Below are positions 23,925 through 31,729 of a stretch of 52,485 nt of DNA, one piece after another. Numbering within the stretch: position 1 is the stretch's first letter; every line of letters starts with the position of its first letter. The DNA comes from an uncultured Oscillospiraceae bacterium (lineage in GTDB: Bacteria; Bacillota; Clostridia; Oscillospirales; Oscillospiraceae). The stretch is from contig CAKTJX010000016.1 in assembly GCA_934569045.1 (NCBI GenBank), positions 1-52,485 on the forward strand. The letters are read 5' to 3'. The notes below the pieces were generated by a model that did not search any database, was not told the origin of the DNA, and saw nothing but the letters and a program-made list of their open reading frames with translations. The position numbers and the translations under genes were made by a program.

Positions 23925-25460
23925 TTATCTGGCCGCGCGTCCCCCGTGCTCCATCAGATAGAACGACAGCAGCAGATACAGGCGTTTATTGCTGTCCTCC
24001 AGATCCAGCTTCAAAAGCTGCTGGATTTTTTGCAGGCGGTAGGTCAGGGTGGTGCGGTGGATGATGAGGGCCTCGGCGGTTTGGGGGATGTTGCGCTCCT
24101 GGAGCAGGTATTCCCGCAGGGTCTTGTAGTACTCCGTGCCGGACTGCTCGTCATGGCGGCGCAGGATGCCCAGCGTCTCGTCTGCCAGCATTTCGGCGGG
24201 CAGCTCCTCCAGGGCGCGGCTGCGGATATAGGACAGGGCACAGTCCCCGAAGGGCAGAATCCACTGGCTGCTGTCCTCCCGCTGGATGTAGTCCAGGGCA
24301 ATGTCCGCCTGCCGGAAGCCCAGCTTCAGGTCCCGGATACCCTCTACCGTGCCGGAAATGCCCACATACATGCAGCTGTCCCGGACCATGGGGGCCAGAA
24401 TCTGCCGCAGGCTGGCGGCATCCGTCCCAGGCTGGGTCTGATCCACCACCATGCAGAGCCTGCCGTCACAGCGAAAGCTGATGCTGCCGTTCATTTTGAG
24501 TGACAGGGCGCTGTCCAAAGCCTTATCCGGGCGCACCGCCAGGGTCTGGTCCTGGTTGCAGATTTTCATGCACAGAAATTTCCCCAGGGGGTTCCAGCCC
24601 AGGATATTCAGGGTGGTCTGCAGATCCCGGTTGTCTACAATATTGCCCTTCATCAGGTCGATGAAGGTATCCTCCAGACCCCAGTATCGGTGGCCGGAGT
24701 CCGCCTCGTCCCGCTGGATCAGCTTCACCGCGTACTGGGCCAGATACTCCGCCGTACGGAACTGCCCCGGCAGGAGCCGGGTGCCCAGCTCGTTGATCAG
24801 CAGACGGCCATAGTAGGTCTCCCCGCTGAGCAGGTTCACATAGAGGCTGCGCATGGTGTAGGGGTACTGCTCATTGTCCCAGATGCCCGCCCCGGGCTGG
24901 GTCAGGGTCTGCTGGTAGCTTTCATCATACTTGAATTCGTCAATGAGCCACAAAGGGATATAGAGCTTGCCGGTTTTCTCATTGTACTCGAATTTCAGCA
25001 TGCCCTCCACCCGGGAGGACAGGGCGATGACGGAGAACAGGTTGTCGTGGATATAGATGGGGTTCTGGAAAAAGGCGCTACCGGCGCGGCACAGATCCAC
25101 CAGGCTGCCGCCGCCGGTAACGATCTGGTTCAGCTGATTCTCAAAATCGTGGTATTTCTGGAAAATGGACACCAGCAGATTCATGACCTGATAAACCGGC
25201 CTGTGGAGCCCCCGGATGTGGGGTGCCGCCCCCCGTAGATCGCCGCAGGCGACATAGCTGAAGCTGTCCGCCGGGAAACCGTTCTCCAGCTCCTCCGGCA
25301 CCAGATAGACCGCGTCCGTCTCCAGCTCCTCCTGGCCCCAGTAGACCTGGCAGCAGCGGAAGCGGGGCGCGTCGTCCTGGGCCGCCATCTGGTATTCCCA
25401 GGGGAGCTCCTCCAGTTGGTCCGCAATCATTTGCAGATTCAGCAGCATGCTCTGTTCCAT
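23925..25460 (-). CDS. PucR-family transcriptional regulator
   Basis: The protein has 511 residues. The C-terminal PucR helix-turn-helix (about 450-505) reads YLLQERNIPQTAEALIIHRTTLTYRLQKI, the family hallmark, followed by a short NKRLYLLLSFYL helix. The N-terminal 400 residues include a GGDEF/CdaR-like region, with no classic sensory motif visible. The start at 25460 has GGAGGG upstream; the longer frame begins within AT-rich spacer. It is divergent from the transporter-acetyltransferase-URO-D operon at 25726-28980 and probably controls it. The inducer is unknown. Confidence 0.88.
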   Translation of the reverse strand: MEQSMLLNLQMIADQLEELPWEYQMAAQDDAPRFRCCQVYWGQEELETDAVYLVPEELENGFPADSFSYVACGDLRGAAPHIRGLHRPVYQVMNLLVSIFQKYHDFENQLNQIVTGGGSLVDLCRAGSAFFQNPIYIHDNLFSVIALSSRVEGMLKFEYNEKTGKLYIPLWLIDEFKYDESYQQTLTQPGAGIWDNEQYPYTMRSLYVNLLSGETYYGRLLINELGTRLLPGQFRTAEYLAQYAVKLIQRDEADSGHRYWGLEDTFIDLMKGNIVDNRDLQTTLNILGWNPLGKFLCMKICNQDQTLAVRPDKALDSALSLKMNGSISFRCDGRLCMVVDQTQPGTDAASLRQILAPMVRDSCMYVGISGTVEGIRDLKLGFRQADIALDYIQREDSSQWILPFGDCALSYIRSRALEELPAEMLADETLGILRRHDEQSGTEYYKTLREYLLQERNIPQTAEALIIHRTTLTYRLQKIQQLLKLDLEDSNKRLYLLLSFYLMEHGGRAAR

Positions 25461-25725
25461 CGGTTTCCCTCCACAGTGTTTCTTTGCTCCATTGTATCCT
25501 AGAAAATAAGGAATTGCAATCCCCCATCTCACAGAATTTAGGAACTTTTTCCAGAGGGTTATGTTCTAATTGACAATTGGCTCCGCAAATTATAGGATGT
25601 AGTCAAGCAGGGTGCACAAAGCATCCCCAGCGTTTTCTTGTCCCGCCCCGCATTTCTTCCTCTGGAATTCGCAAAGGGCCCTTGTGTGCCGGAGGATGCG
25701 GGAACACTTTTGGAGGTATCTGACT

Positions 25726-27114
25726 ATGAAAGACACGCCCCAGGAAACCACCAAGCCCAAGGGCTTGAGCAAATCCCTGAAATACCTGTTCGGTGTCGGT
25801 GACGCGGGCTTCAGCCTGATGAGCAACATCGAAACCTTCTACTTCATGACCTTCCTGACCGATCTGGCCGGCTTCGGCACCGCCATTGCCGCCCTGATCA
25901 ACTCCATCTTCTCCATCATTGATGCCTGCCTGTCCTGGATTTACGGCGGCATCCTCAACGGCACCAAAGCCAAAAAGTGGGGCCGCTACCGCTCCTGGCT
26001 GATCCTGGTACCCTGGATCGTCCCCTTCCTGTACGCGTTCCAGTTCGTCCGGATCTCTGACAACGAGATTCTCTCCGCCGTGCTGATTATTGCCGCCGCC
26101 GTTGCCTCCCACGTGGTCTGGAACATTGCCTATGTTGCCAACGCCACCCTGGTCTCCGTGGTGGGCAAGACTCCGGAGGACCGGGCCACCCTGGCCTCCT
26201 CCCGGGGCACCTGGAACAACATCGGTTCCCTGCTCTTTACCTATCTGGGCCTGCCCTTTGCCACGCTGCTTGCCAATTTCGTGGGTGAAAAGAACAAGTT
26301 TGCCGCCGCGGCCTTCTGTCTGGGCGTTCTGATGGTGGTCGGCTACTATGCCCACTTCAAGATGACCGAGGGCTATGAGGAAATCGAGACCGGCGACAGC
26401 GCCAAGGGCGCCGCCTCCAAGGTCTCCATCCCCGATATGTTCAAGTCCCTGTTCCAGAATCCCCAGCTGATGATTCTGATGGCTGCGGACCTGGCAAAAT
26501 GGTGCGTAAAGTTCGTCACCGCCGCTGCCGCCATCTACTACTTCCGGGATGCCATGGGCAACCCCGGCCTGATGGTTCCCTATGCCCTGGCCATTGCACT
26601 GGGTGCCATTGTTGGCTCCTTCGCCACCCGCTACATTGCCAAGGCCCTGTCCAACCGGACCACCACCATTGTCTCCTTCATCGGCATGGCGGTATCCCTG
26701 GGGCTCATCTATGTGTGCTATAACAGCGCCGTGGCCGTCATCGCCCTGATGACCGTTGCCCAGTTCTTCTACGGCGTGGCCTACTCCACCTCCCCCGCAC
26801 TGTACGCCGACACCGTGGTCTACACCACCTGGAAAACCGGCAAGAACGCCGCCGGCTGGATCATGGGCCTGCAGAACCTGCCCCTGAAGGTGGGCGTGTT
26901 CCTCCGGGGTGCCATCGTCACCGCCTGCCTCGCCAGTGTGGGCTGGCAGTCCGGCGTGGTGCTGGAGGGCGCTGCCCGCCAGGGCATGACCGTGGCTCTG
27001 GGCCTGATTCCCGCCATTCTGTGCGCCGTGGGCGCGCTGCTGCTGACCTTCGGCTACAAGCTGACCCGGGAAACCATCACCCGGTGCCAGGCCGAGATTG
27101 ACGCGAAGAAGTAA
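25726..27114 (+). CDS. GPH-type MFS transporter (sugar/cation symporter family)
   Basis: This is a 462-residue polytopic protein with about 12 helices. The N-terminus LKYLFGVGDAGFSLMSNIETFYFMTFLTD, the early GGILNGTKAKKWGRYRSWLI loop and the conserved NATLVSVVGKTPEDRATLASSRG segment match the glycoside-pentoside-hexuronide cation symporter family (MelB/LacS-like). Substrate cannot be read. The start at 25726 has GGAGG 8-9 nt upstream. It is the first gene of a three-gene plus-strand group with an N-acetyltransferase and a URO-D-family enzyme, opposite a PucR regulator, so substrates of those enzymes are candidates. Confidence 0.87.
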   Translation: MKDTPQETTKPKGLSKSLKYLFGVGDAGFSLMSNIETFYFMTFLTDLAGFGTAIAALINSIFSIIDACLSWIYGGILNGTKAKKWGRYRSWLILVPWIVPFLYAFQFVRISDNEILSAVLIIAAAVASHVVWNIAYVANATLVSVVGKTPEDRATLASSRGTWNNIGSLLFTYLGLPFATLLANFVGEKNKFAAAAFCLGVLMVVGYYAHFKMTEGYEEIETGDSAKGAASKVSIPDMFKSLFQNPQLMILMAADLAKWCVKFVTAAAAIYYFRDAMGNPGLMVPYALAIALGAIVGSFATRYIAKALSNRTTTIVSFIGMAVSLGLIYVCYNSAVAVIALMTVAQFFYGVAYSTSPALYADTVVYTTWKTGKNAAGWIMGLQNLPLKVGVFLRGAIVTACLASVGWQSGVVLEGAARQGMTVALGLIPAILCAVGALLLTFGYKLTRETITRCQAEIDAKK

Positions 27115-27154
27115 CAAAAGCTGGCATTCCTGCCCGGAGATTCCGAAAACGACT

Positions 27155-27946
27155 ATGAAAGACTTCTTTTTTGACACAGATGCCTACCTTGCCCGCATCG
27201 GCACGGCCCGTCCCGGGGCGCTGACCCCGGTGGCCCTGTCCGGGCTGGTGCGGGCCCATCTGGAGCAGGTGCCCTTTGAGGCGCTGGAGCTCACAGAGGC
27301 CCACACAGAGCCGGACCTGACACCGGAGGGCCTGTTTGACAAGATCGTGGTTCACCGCCGGGGCGGCTACTGCTTTGAGCTCAACAAGCTGTTCTATCTG
27401 CTTTTGAAGGACCTTGGCTTTGTCTGCTATCCCGTGGGGGTGCGCTGCATCATCGGCCGACCGGAGCCGGTACCCATTTCCCACCGGGGCACCGTTGTGG
27501 TGTTCGGGGACGAAAAGTGGTACTGTGACGTGGGCTTTGGCGGAAAGGGGCCCAAGGACATTCTGAACCTGGGCGATTCCCGGATGCAGACCCTTTACCA
27601 CGAGCGCTTTCTGGTGCAGCGGGAGCAGGGGGAATACGTGATCGTCTATCTGGACGGCGGTCCCCCTGTACGGATGCTGAAGTTCCGGGACGAGCCCTGG
27701 CTGGATGTGGATTTTAAGGCCCTGAGCGGCTACTACGCCCTGAGCCCCCGCTCCCCCTTCCGGGCCAAGCGCATTCTCTACCGGTGCACCCCCGATGGCT
27801 GGATCAGCCTGGTGGGCACCACCTATCAGATTTTCCGCGGCGGTGCGTATACCACCACGGAAATCCCCGACGAAGCAGCGATCCGCCGCCTCGTCCAAAC
27901 CGAATTTGGTCTCTCCATCCCTCAATGGGAGACAACGGTTGGCTGA
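27155..27946 (+). CDS. Arylamine N-acetyltransferase
   Basis: This 263-residue NAT-fold enzyme has the complete Cys-His-Asp triad: Cys73 in RRGGYCFELN, His110 in VPISHRGTVV and Asp125 in WYCDVGFGG. The family transfers acetyl from acetyl-CoA to aromatic amines, hydrazines or similar amines; in natural-product pathways relatives act as amide synthases. The Shine-Dalgarno match is weak (GGAG 16 nt upstream). It lies 40 nt after the transporter and 44 nt before the URO-D gene. The physiological substrate is unknown; a gut habitat makes aromatic-amine chemistry plausible but this is inference. Confidence 0.9.
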   Translation: MKDFFFDTDAYLARIGTARPGALTPVALSGLVRAHLEQVPFEALELTEAHTEPDLTPEGLFDKIVVHRRGGYCFELNKLFYLLLKDLGFVCYPVGVRCIIGRPEPVPISHRGTVVVFGDEKWYCDVGFGGKGPKDILNLGDSRMQTLYHERFLVQREQGEYVIVYLDGGPPVRMLKFRDEPWLDVDFKALSGYYALSPRSPFRAKRILYRCTPDGWISLVGTTYQIFRGGAYTTTEIPDEAAIRRLVQTEFGLSIPQWETTVG

Positions 27947-27990
27947 ACAGCCGGCCCATATCCAAAGTATTGATACAGGAGGAAACAATT

Positions 27991-28980
27991 ATGTTAACCA
28001 AGCGTCAGAATCTGCTGGAAACCATCCACGGCGGCCATCCCGACCGTTTTGTAAACCAGTACGAGGCCTTTGCCATGCAGGTGGGCAACGCCTTCTCCAA
28101 GCACAACCCCGCCCCCAAGCTGGGCGAGCTGAACGTGGTCAACGCCTGGGGCGTAACCCGTTCCTGGCCCGCCGGCACCCCCGGCGCTTTCCCCGTCCAC
28201 ACCGGCGACAAGATCGTCATTAAGGACGTGGAAGAGTGGCAGAAGTACCTGAAGGTGCCCAATGTGGTCTACAGCGCCGAGGAGTGGGAGCCCTTCATTG
28301 AGGCCGCCGAAAAGGTGGACCGCAATGAGCAGTTCGTCACCTCCTTTGTGGCCCCCGGCATCTTCGAGCAGAGCCACTACCTGATGGAGATTCAGAACTG
28401 CCTGATGGCCTTCTATGAGTACCCCGATGAAATGCACGAGATCCTGGACCGGATCACCGAGTTCGAGCTGGATCTGGCCAAGGAGATCTGCAAGTACATC
28501 AAGCCCGACGCTCTGTTCCATCATGACGACTGGGGCAGCCAGCAGTCCACCTTCCTGTCCCCCGAGATGTTCCGGGAATTCATCAAGCCCTGCTACATGA
28601 AGGTCTATGGCTACTACAAGGAGCATGGCGTGGAGCTGATCGTCCACCACTCTGACTCCTACGCCGCCACCCTGGTGCCCGACATGATCGACATGGGCAT
28701 CGATATCTGGCAGGGCGTCATGACCTCCAACAACATCCCCGAGCTGATCAAGCAGTACGGCGGCAAGATCTCCTTCATGGGCGGCGTAGACAGCGCCACC
28801 ATCGACTATCCGGGCTGGACGCCCGAGGATGTGGCCCGGGAAGTGGACCGCGCCTGCCGGGAGTGCGGCAAGCTGTACTTCATCCCCGGCGCCTCCCAGG
28901 GCCTGGCCATGTCCACCTTCCCCGGCGTCTACGAGGAAACCACCCGTCAGATCGACCTGGCCAGCAAGAAGTATTTCTAA
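27991..28980 (+). CDS. URO-D-family protein (uroporphyrinogen decarboxylase/methyltransferase fold)
   Basis: This 329-residue TIM-barrel protein belongs to the uroporphyrinogen-decarboxylase superfamily that also holds MtaA/CmuA methyltransferases. Family features include FHHDDWGSQQSTFLSPEMFREFIKP, GVELIVHHSDSY, DMGIDIWQGVMTSNNIPEL and FMGGVDSATIDY. In MtaA-type enzymes zinc is held by HxC and a distal Cys. Here the first site reads HHSDSY and the late segment GASQGLAMSTFPG, so those cysteines are missing. It lacks the heme-pathway N-terminus and has no heme genes nearby, so true HemE is unlikely. AGGAGG precedes the ATG. It is last in the operon, followed by a terminator. Confidence 0.85.
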   Translation: MLTKRQNLLETIHGGHPDRFVNQYEAFAMQVGNAFSKHNPAPKLGELNVVNAWGVTRSWPAGTPGAFPVHTGDKIVIKDVEEWQKYLKVPNVVYSAEEWEPFIEAAEKVDRNEQFVTSFVAPGIFEQSHYLMEIQNCLMAFYEYPDEMHEILDRITEFELDLAKEICKYIKPDALFHHDDWGSQQSTFLSPEMFREFIKPCYMKVYGYYKEHGVELIVHHSDSYAATLVPDMIDMGIDIWQGVMTSNNIPELIKQYGGKISFMGGVDSATIDYPGWTPEDVAREVDRACRECGKLYFIPGASQGLAMSTFPGVYEETTRQIDLASKKYF

Positions 28981-28993
28981 ATAGAACCACAAA

Positions 28994-29022
28994 GGGCGTG
29001 CCGCACGGCACGCCCACTTTTT
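28994..29022 (+). terminator. Terminator of transporter-NAT-URO-D operon
   Basis: GGGCGTGCCG pairs with CGGCACGCCC around CA, and ACTTTTTA follows on the plus strand. Confidence 0.88.
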
Positions 29023-29030
29023 ATTCCATT

Positions 29031-29157
29031 CGTCCCGCAGGGACACCCCAACCGCCCGTAAGGGCGATTTCGTCCGGCCAAAGCCGGATTTCGCCTGCCG
29101 CAAGGCAGATTTCACCCAGCCGCAGGCTGGATTTCACCGGAACCGCCCCGGCGGCTC
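29031..29157. repeat. Tandem array of variable hairpins separated by ATTTCRY
   Basis: Five or six consecutive small stem-loops have different arms but complementary pairing within each unit: GTCCCGCAGGGAC, CGCCCGTAAGGGCG, CCGGCCAAAGCCGG, CTGCCGCAAGGCAG and CCAGCCGCAGGCTGG. Most are followed by ATTTCGT, ATTTCGC or ATTTCAC, giving a period near 21-22 bp. Arms vary while base-pairing is kept, so the structure seems to be what is conserved. It lies between the convergent URO-D operon and tetR-type gene. Confidence 0.7.
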
Positions 29158-29160
29158 CTT

Positions 29161-29712
29161 TTATTCCTGCGCCGCCAAGGCCATGCACAGCCGGGTGACT
29201 CCCCGGGCAATTTCCGGCTGCGGCAGGGGTTCCGTACCCCGGAGGCGGAAGGAAGCGATGCCGTTGGCATAGATGACCAGATACTCCAGAATCTCCTCCG
29301 CCTTCTCCTGGGACAGGGCGAAGGTGTCCGTAATCTCCCGGGTCAGCGGGGGCAGGAGCTCCCGGATCAGCTCCGTCATGGGCTCCTGTTCTGTCCCCTC
29401 CTGCGTCATCAGCATCCGGTAAAAGTTGGGGTTTTCCCCCGCGTATTGAATCCAGCGCAGGGCAAATTCCCGGTAGGCAGGGGCCGTATCCAGCGCCCCC
29501 CGCAGGAAGCTCAGAAATTCCCGCCGGGCCCGGTCATACACCCGCTGCTTCAGCTCCGCCATATTGGTAAAGCTGCCGAAAATCGGCGTTACCGTCATGT
29601 TCAGCCGCTTTGCCACCTCTCTGGCCGCCACGGCCTCCATGCCCTGCTCTTTCGCCAAGTCATAGGCCGCGTCTATGATCATTTCTTTTGTAAACCTCGC
29701 CTTTGGGGGCAT
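29161..29712 (-). CDS. TetR/AcrR-family regulator
   Basis: This is a 183-residue regulator with an N-terminal TetR DNA-binding domain (RFTKEMIIDAAYDLAKEQGMEAVAAREVAKRLNMTVTPIFGSFTNMAELKQRV). The ligand-binding half is unrecognised. GGAAGGGAAG precedes the ATG. Upstream, an inverted repeat with 10-bp arms (29728-29766) could be its operator. No divergent gene lies next to it, so its targets may be elsewhere or only itself. Confidence 0.88.
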   Translation of the reverse strand: MPPKARFTKEMIIDAAYDLAKEQGMEAVAAREVAKRLNMTVTPIFGSFTNMAELKQRVYDRARREFLSFLRGALDTAPAYREFALRWIQYAGENPNFYRMLMTQEGTEQEPMTELIRELLPPLTREITDTFALSQEKAEEILEYLVIYANGIASFRLRGTEPLPQPEIARGVTRLCMALAAQE

Positions 29713-29727
29713 AGCGCAACTTCCCTT

Positions 29728-29766
29728 CCGTATAATACCAAAGTATGACTTATTTTTATTATACGG
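29728..29766 (-). promoter_or_regulatory. Inverted repeat in tetR-type promoter
   Basis: CCGTATAATA and TATTATACGG are exact inverse arms 19 bp apart, 16 nt upstream of the gene. The minus-strand arm supplies a TATAAT-like -10. It is consistent with an autoregulatory operator, though the AT-rich arms could partly be chance. Confidence 0.4.
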
Positions 29767-29801
29767 GATTCAGCGGGAATGTCAAGCAGTCCGGTAGGCG
29801 T

Positions 29802-30344
29802 TTATTTTACAAAGCGCTTCAGAATCCGGGTCAGCACCAGAGCCACCGCGATCTTGACGGCATCCGGGATGATGTAGGGAATGACGCACATACCCAGCAC
29901 CGCGCCCAGGGTGATGGCTCCCTTGGAGCTGGTGTAAACCACCAGGAACCAGGCCGTGCCAAAGGCGTAGCAGGCGATCAGGCCCAGGACCATGGATACC
30001 GCCAGCACCCAGGTCTTCTTGCCCAGCAGCGCCTCCATGGCCCACATCAGCAGGGCGGACACCAGGAAGCCCACAATATAGCCGCCGGTCATGCCAACCA
30101 GCTTGCCCAGGCCGCCGGTCATGCCGGAGAACACCGGCAAGCCCACCGCGCCCATCAGAATATACACCAGCACTGCCAGGGTGCCCCGTTTGCCTCCCAG
30201 CAGGCCCACCGCCAGGAAGACACCCATGGTCTGCAACGTGAAGGGAATCTGCCCCGGAATGGAAATCCAGGCGCAAATGGCCATCAGGCAGGCGAACAGG
30301 GCGATATAGACCATATCCCGTGTGTTCATTTTCTTTCTTTCCAT
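29802..30344 (-). CDS. bioY: Biotin ECF transporter S component BioY
   Basis: This 180-residue integral membrane protein has six helices and the BioY signatures IPGQIPFTLQTMGVFLA, GGKRGTLAVLVYILMGAVGLPVFSG and GGYIVGFL. It binds biotin and works with the energy-coupling ATPase module, which is not in this window. AAAGGA lies upstream of the ATG; ATG at 30329 is an alternative. The gene starts 1 nt after the birA stop, so birA-bioY form one operon. The host therefore imports biotin; no biotin-synthesis genes are seen here. Confidence 0.93.
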   Translation of the reverse strand: MERKKMNTRDMVYIALFACLMAICAWISIPGQIPFTLQTMGVFLAVGLLGGKRGTLAVLVYILMGAVGLPVFSGMTGGLGKLVGMTGGYIVGFLVSALLMWAMEALLGKKTWVLAVSMVLGLIACYAFGTAWFLVVYTSSKGAITLGAVLGMCVIPYIIPDAVKIAVALVLTRILKRFVK

Positions 30345-30345
30345 A

Positions 30346-31326
30346 TTACATCGATCCTTTCTTTTCTCGAATACGGACTTCCCCGGCCTTTAAGGTCTGC
30401 CGGGTTCCGTCCGGGTATTCCACAACCAATCCGCAGCTGTCGTCCAGGGACAGGGCTCTTGCCTCCCGCCGGGTCTGGGGGGTGAGCACCCAGATACCCC
30501 GGCCCAGCACCAGGCTCCGCTCCCGGTAGGCCGCCACATAATCCCCCGGCTCCCGGTACAGGGCCCAGAAGCGGTTCAGGAAGGCCGCCGCCATGCGGTT
30601 CTTCCCATTGTCCTGGGGGGCATCCAGAACGGCCCCCGCCGAGTCTGCGATCTCCTCCGGGAAGCCCTCCCGGGGCGGGTACAGGTTAAACCCAGCCCCC
30701 AGCACCACATAGTCCAGCTTCCCATCCTCTAAGGAGACCGAGGCCTCCGTGAGAATGCCGCTGACCTTTTTCCCGTCCAGGAAAATGTCATTCACCCATT
30801 TAATCCCGGCCTGCCTGCCGCTGAGCTCCGTCACCGCCTGGCAGGCCGCCAGAGCCGCCAGGGTCGTCAGCTTGGAGGCCTCGGCGGGGCTGCTGTAATC
30901 CGGCCGCAGCAGGATGCTGATGTACACGCCGGTGTCCGCCGGGGAGAAGAAGGATCGGCCCAGCCGCCCCCGGCCCTGGCTCTGGGCGCATGCCAGCAGC
31001 ACAGTCCCCTCCGGCGCCCCCTGGGCCGCCTGCTCCCGCAGCAGCGCGTTGGTAGAGGAAACGCTCTGCCGCAGCTCCAGGCACAGATCCTTTCCCGTAT
31101 TCAGAAAGCCCTGCACGCCCTGGGCCGACAGGATATCCATGCCCGCCTTCAGGCAATAGCCCCGGTTGGGCTGGGCCTCGATCTCGTAGCCCGCTTCCCG
31201 CAGGGCCTTCATCCCCTTCCAGACCGCCGCCCGGGACACCCCAAGACTCTGCGCCAGCTCCTCGCCGGACAGGAAGCTCCCCCGGCAGGAGAGGAGAAGA
31301 GATAGGATTTGGTCTTTCGTTGCCAT
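30346..31326 (-). CDS. birA: Bifunctional biotin ligase/biotin repressor BirA
   Basis: The protein has 326 residues. The N-terminal winged-helix (residues 1-62) reads FLSGEELAQSLGVSRAAVWKGMKALREAGYEI. The ligase domain contains SSTNALLREQA, the biotin-adenylate loop SQGRGRLGRSFFSP and KWVNDIFL, and ends with a C-terminal SH3-like cap. It attaches biotin to carboxylases and represses biotin genes when biotinyl-AMP is bound. The start at 31326 follows AAGGAGG; the longer frame reads into a repeat. Its promoter and a BirA-like operator lie about 300 bp upstream at 31629-31678, with a nested repeat element inside the leader. Confidence 0.94.
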   Translation of the reverse strand: MATKDQILSLLLSCRGSFLSGEELAQSLGVSRAAVWKGMKALREAGYEIEAQPNRGYCLKAGMDILSAQGVQGFLNTGKDLCLELRQSVSSTNALLREQAAQGAPEGTVLLACAQSQGRGRLGRSFFSPADTGVYISILLRPDYSSPAEASKLTTLAALAACQAVTELSGRQAGIKWVNDIFLDGKKVSGILTEASVSLEDGKLDYVVLGAGFNLYPPREGFPEEIADSAGAVLDAPQDNGKNRMAAAFLNRFWALYREPGDYVAAYRERSLVLGRGIWVLTPQTRREARALSLDDSCGLVVEYPDGTRQTLKAGEVRIREKKGSM

Positions 31327-31349
31327 GGGTTGCCTCCTTGATTCGTGCA

Positions 31350-31609
31350 AATTGGGGTTTGTAGAAGTGGAAGAGTGCCCGATTGAACGTATACCCTGAC
31401 GGTGAAAGGGGCTGTTGCAAAATAGTAAACCCGTAGGGGCGGCTAATAGCCGCCCGCCGACTTTCGGGACAGAGCGCATCCATCAAATGCGCAATTCCAT
31501 GAGATCGCGGGCGGCTGGTAGCCGCCCCTACAAAAATGCTTATTTTGCAACAGCCCCCTTCCTTTTTTAGGGTATACGTTCAACCAAGCTTATTCCACAA
31601 ACCCCAATT
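31350..31609. mobile_element. Family A short palindromic element, copy 3, with nested insertion
   Basis: The ends AATTGGGGTTTGTAGAAGTGG and CCACAAACCCCAATT and the inner repeats AACGTATACCCT/AGGGTATACGTTCAACC match copies 1 and 2. Its middle is interrupted by the separate element at 31408-31557. The whole lies in the birA leader. Confidence 0.8.
31408..31557. mobile_element. Nested element with GGGGCTGTTGCAAAATA ends and family B core
   Basis: Terminal inverted repeats GGGGCTGTTGCAAAATA and TATTTTGCAACAGCCCC bound 150 bp. The inside shares GTAGGGGCGGCTAATAGCC and GGGCGGCTGGTAGCCGCCCC with the family B elements beside mutS. The CTGTTGCAAA end resembles those of several IS families, so it may be a MITE mobilised by an IS transposase elsewhere. 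Confidence 0.75.
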
Positions 31610-31628
31610 TGCCGTACTGCTCCACACC

Positions 31629-31678
31629 CTACCATATACGCCCCTGTTTGTCAACCAAATATTTTCACTGGTTTACAA
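31629..31678 (-). promoter_or_regulatory. birA promoter with BirA-like operator
   Basis: On the minus strand TTGTAAACC (31678-31670), a 13-bp spacer, and GGTTGACAA (31656-31648) form an inverted repeat with one mismatch. It matches the known TTGTAAACC...GGTTTACAA half-sites of BirA operators. The second half-site overlaps a -35 TTGACA, with TAGGGT 17 bp downstream as a weak -10. Binding would block the promoter of birA-bioY. Confidence 0.65.
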
Positions 31679-31694
31679 TCCGTGCAAACAAAAG

Positions 31695-31716
31695 CCGCCC
31701 CGGGAATCCGGGGCGG
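31695..31716 (-). terminator. Terminator of the small-peptide transcript
   Basis: CCGCCCCGG and CCGGGGCGG pair around a 4-nt loop, preceded on the minus strand by TTTTT and followed by CTTTTGTTTG. It ends the short transcript starting near 31831. Confidence 0.8.
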
Positions 31717-31729
31717 AAAAAGTTATTTT

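Noticed and set aside
25569..25583. A further family C copy (TAATTGACAATTGG)
   Set aside because: Only one short end is present with no partner arm, so it is too little to call.
25603..27177. 524-codon frame on the minus strand
   Set aside because: It is antisense to the MFS transporter and has Gly/His/Gln-rich composition with no domain.
27991..28980. Heme-pathway uroporphyrinogen decarboxylase (HemE)
   Set aside because: The protein lacks the HemE N-terminal arginine motif, and no heme genes are near. It fits the wider URO-D/methyltransferase superfamily.
29031..29157. Possible CRISPR array
   Set aside because: Units are hairpins with changing arms and 7-nt constant spacers. There is no constant repeat of 24-40 bp, no unique spacers of similar length and no cas genes.
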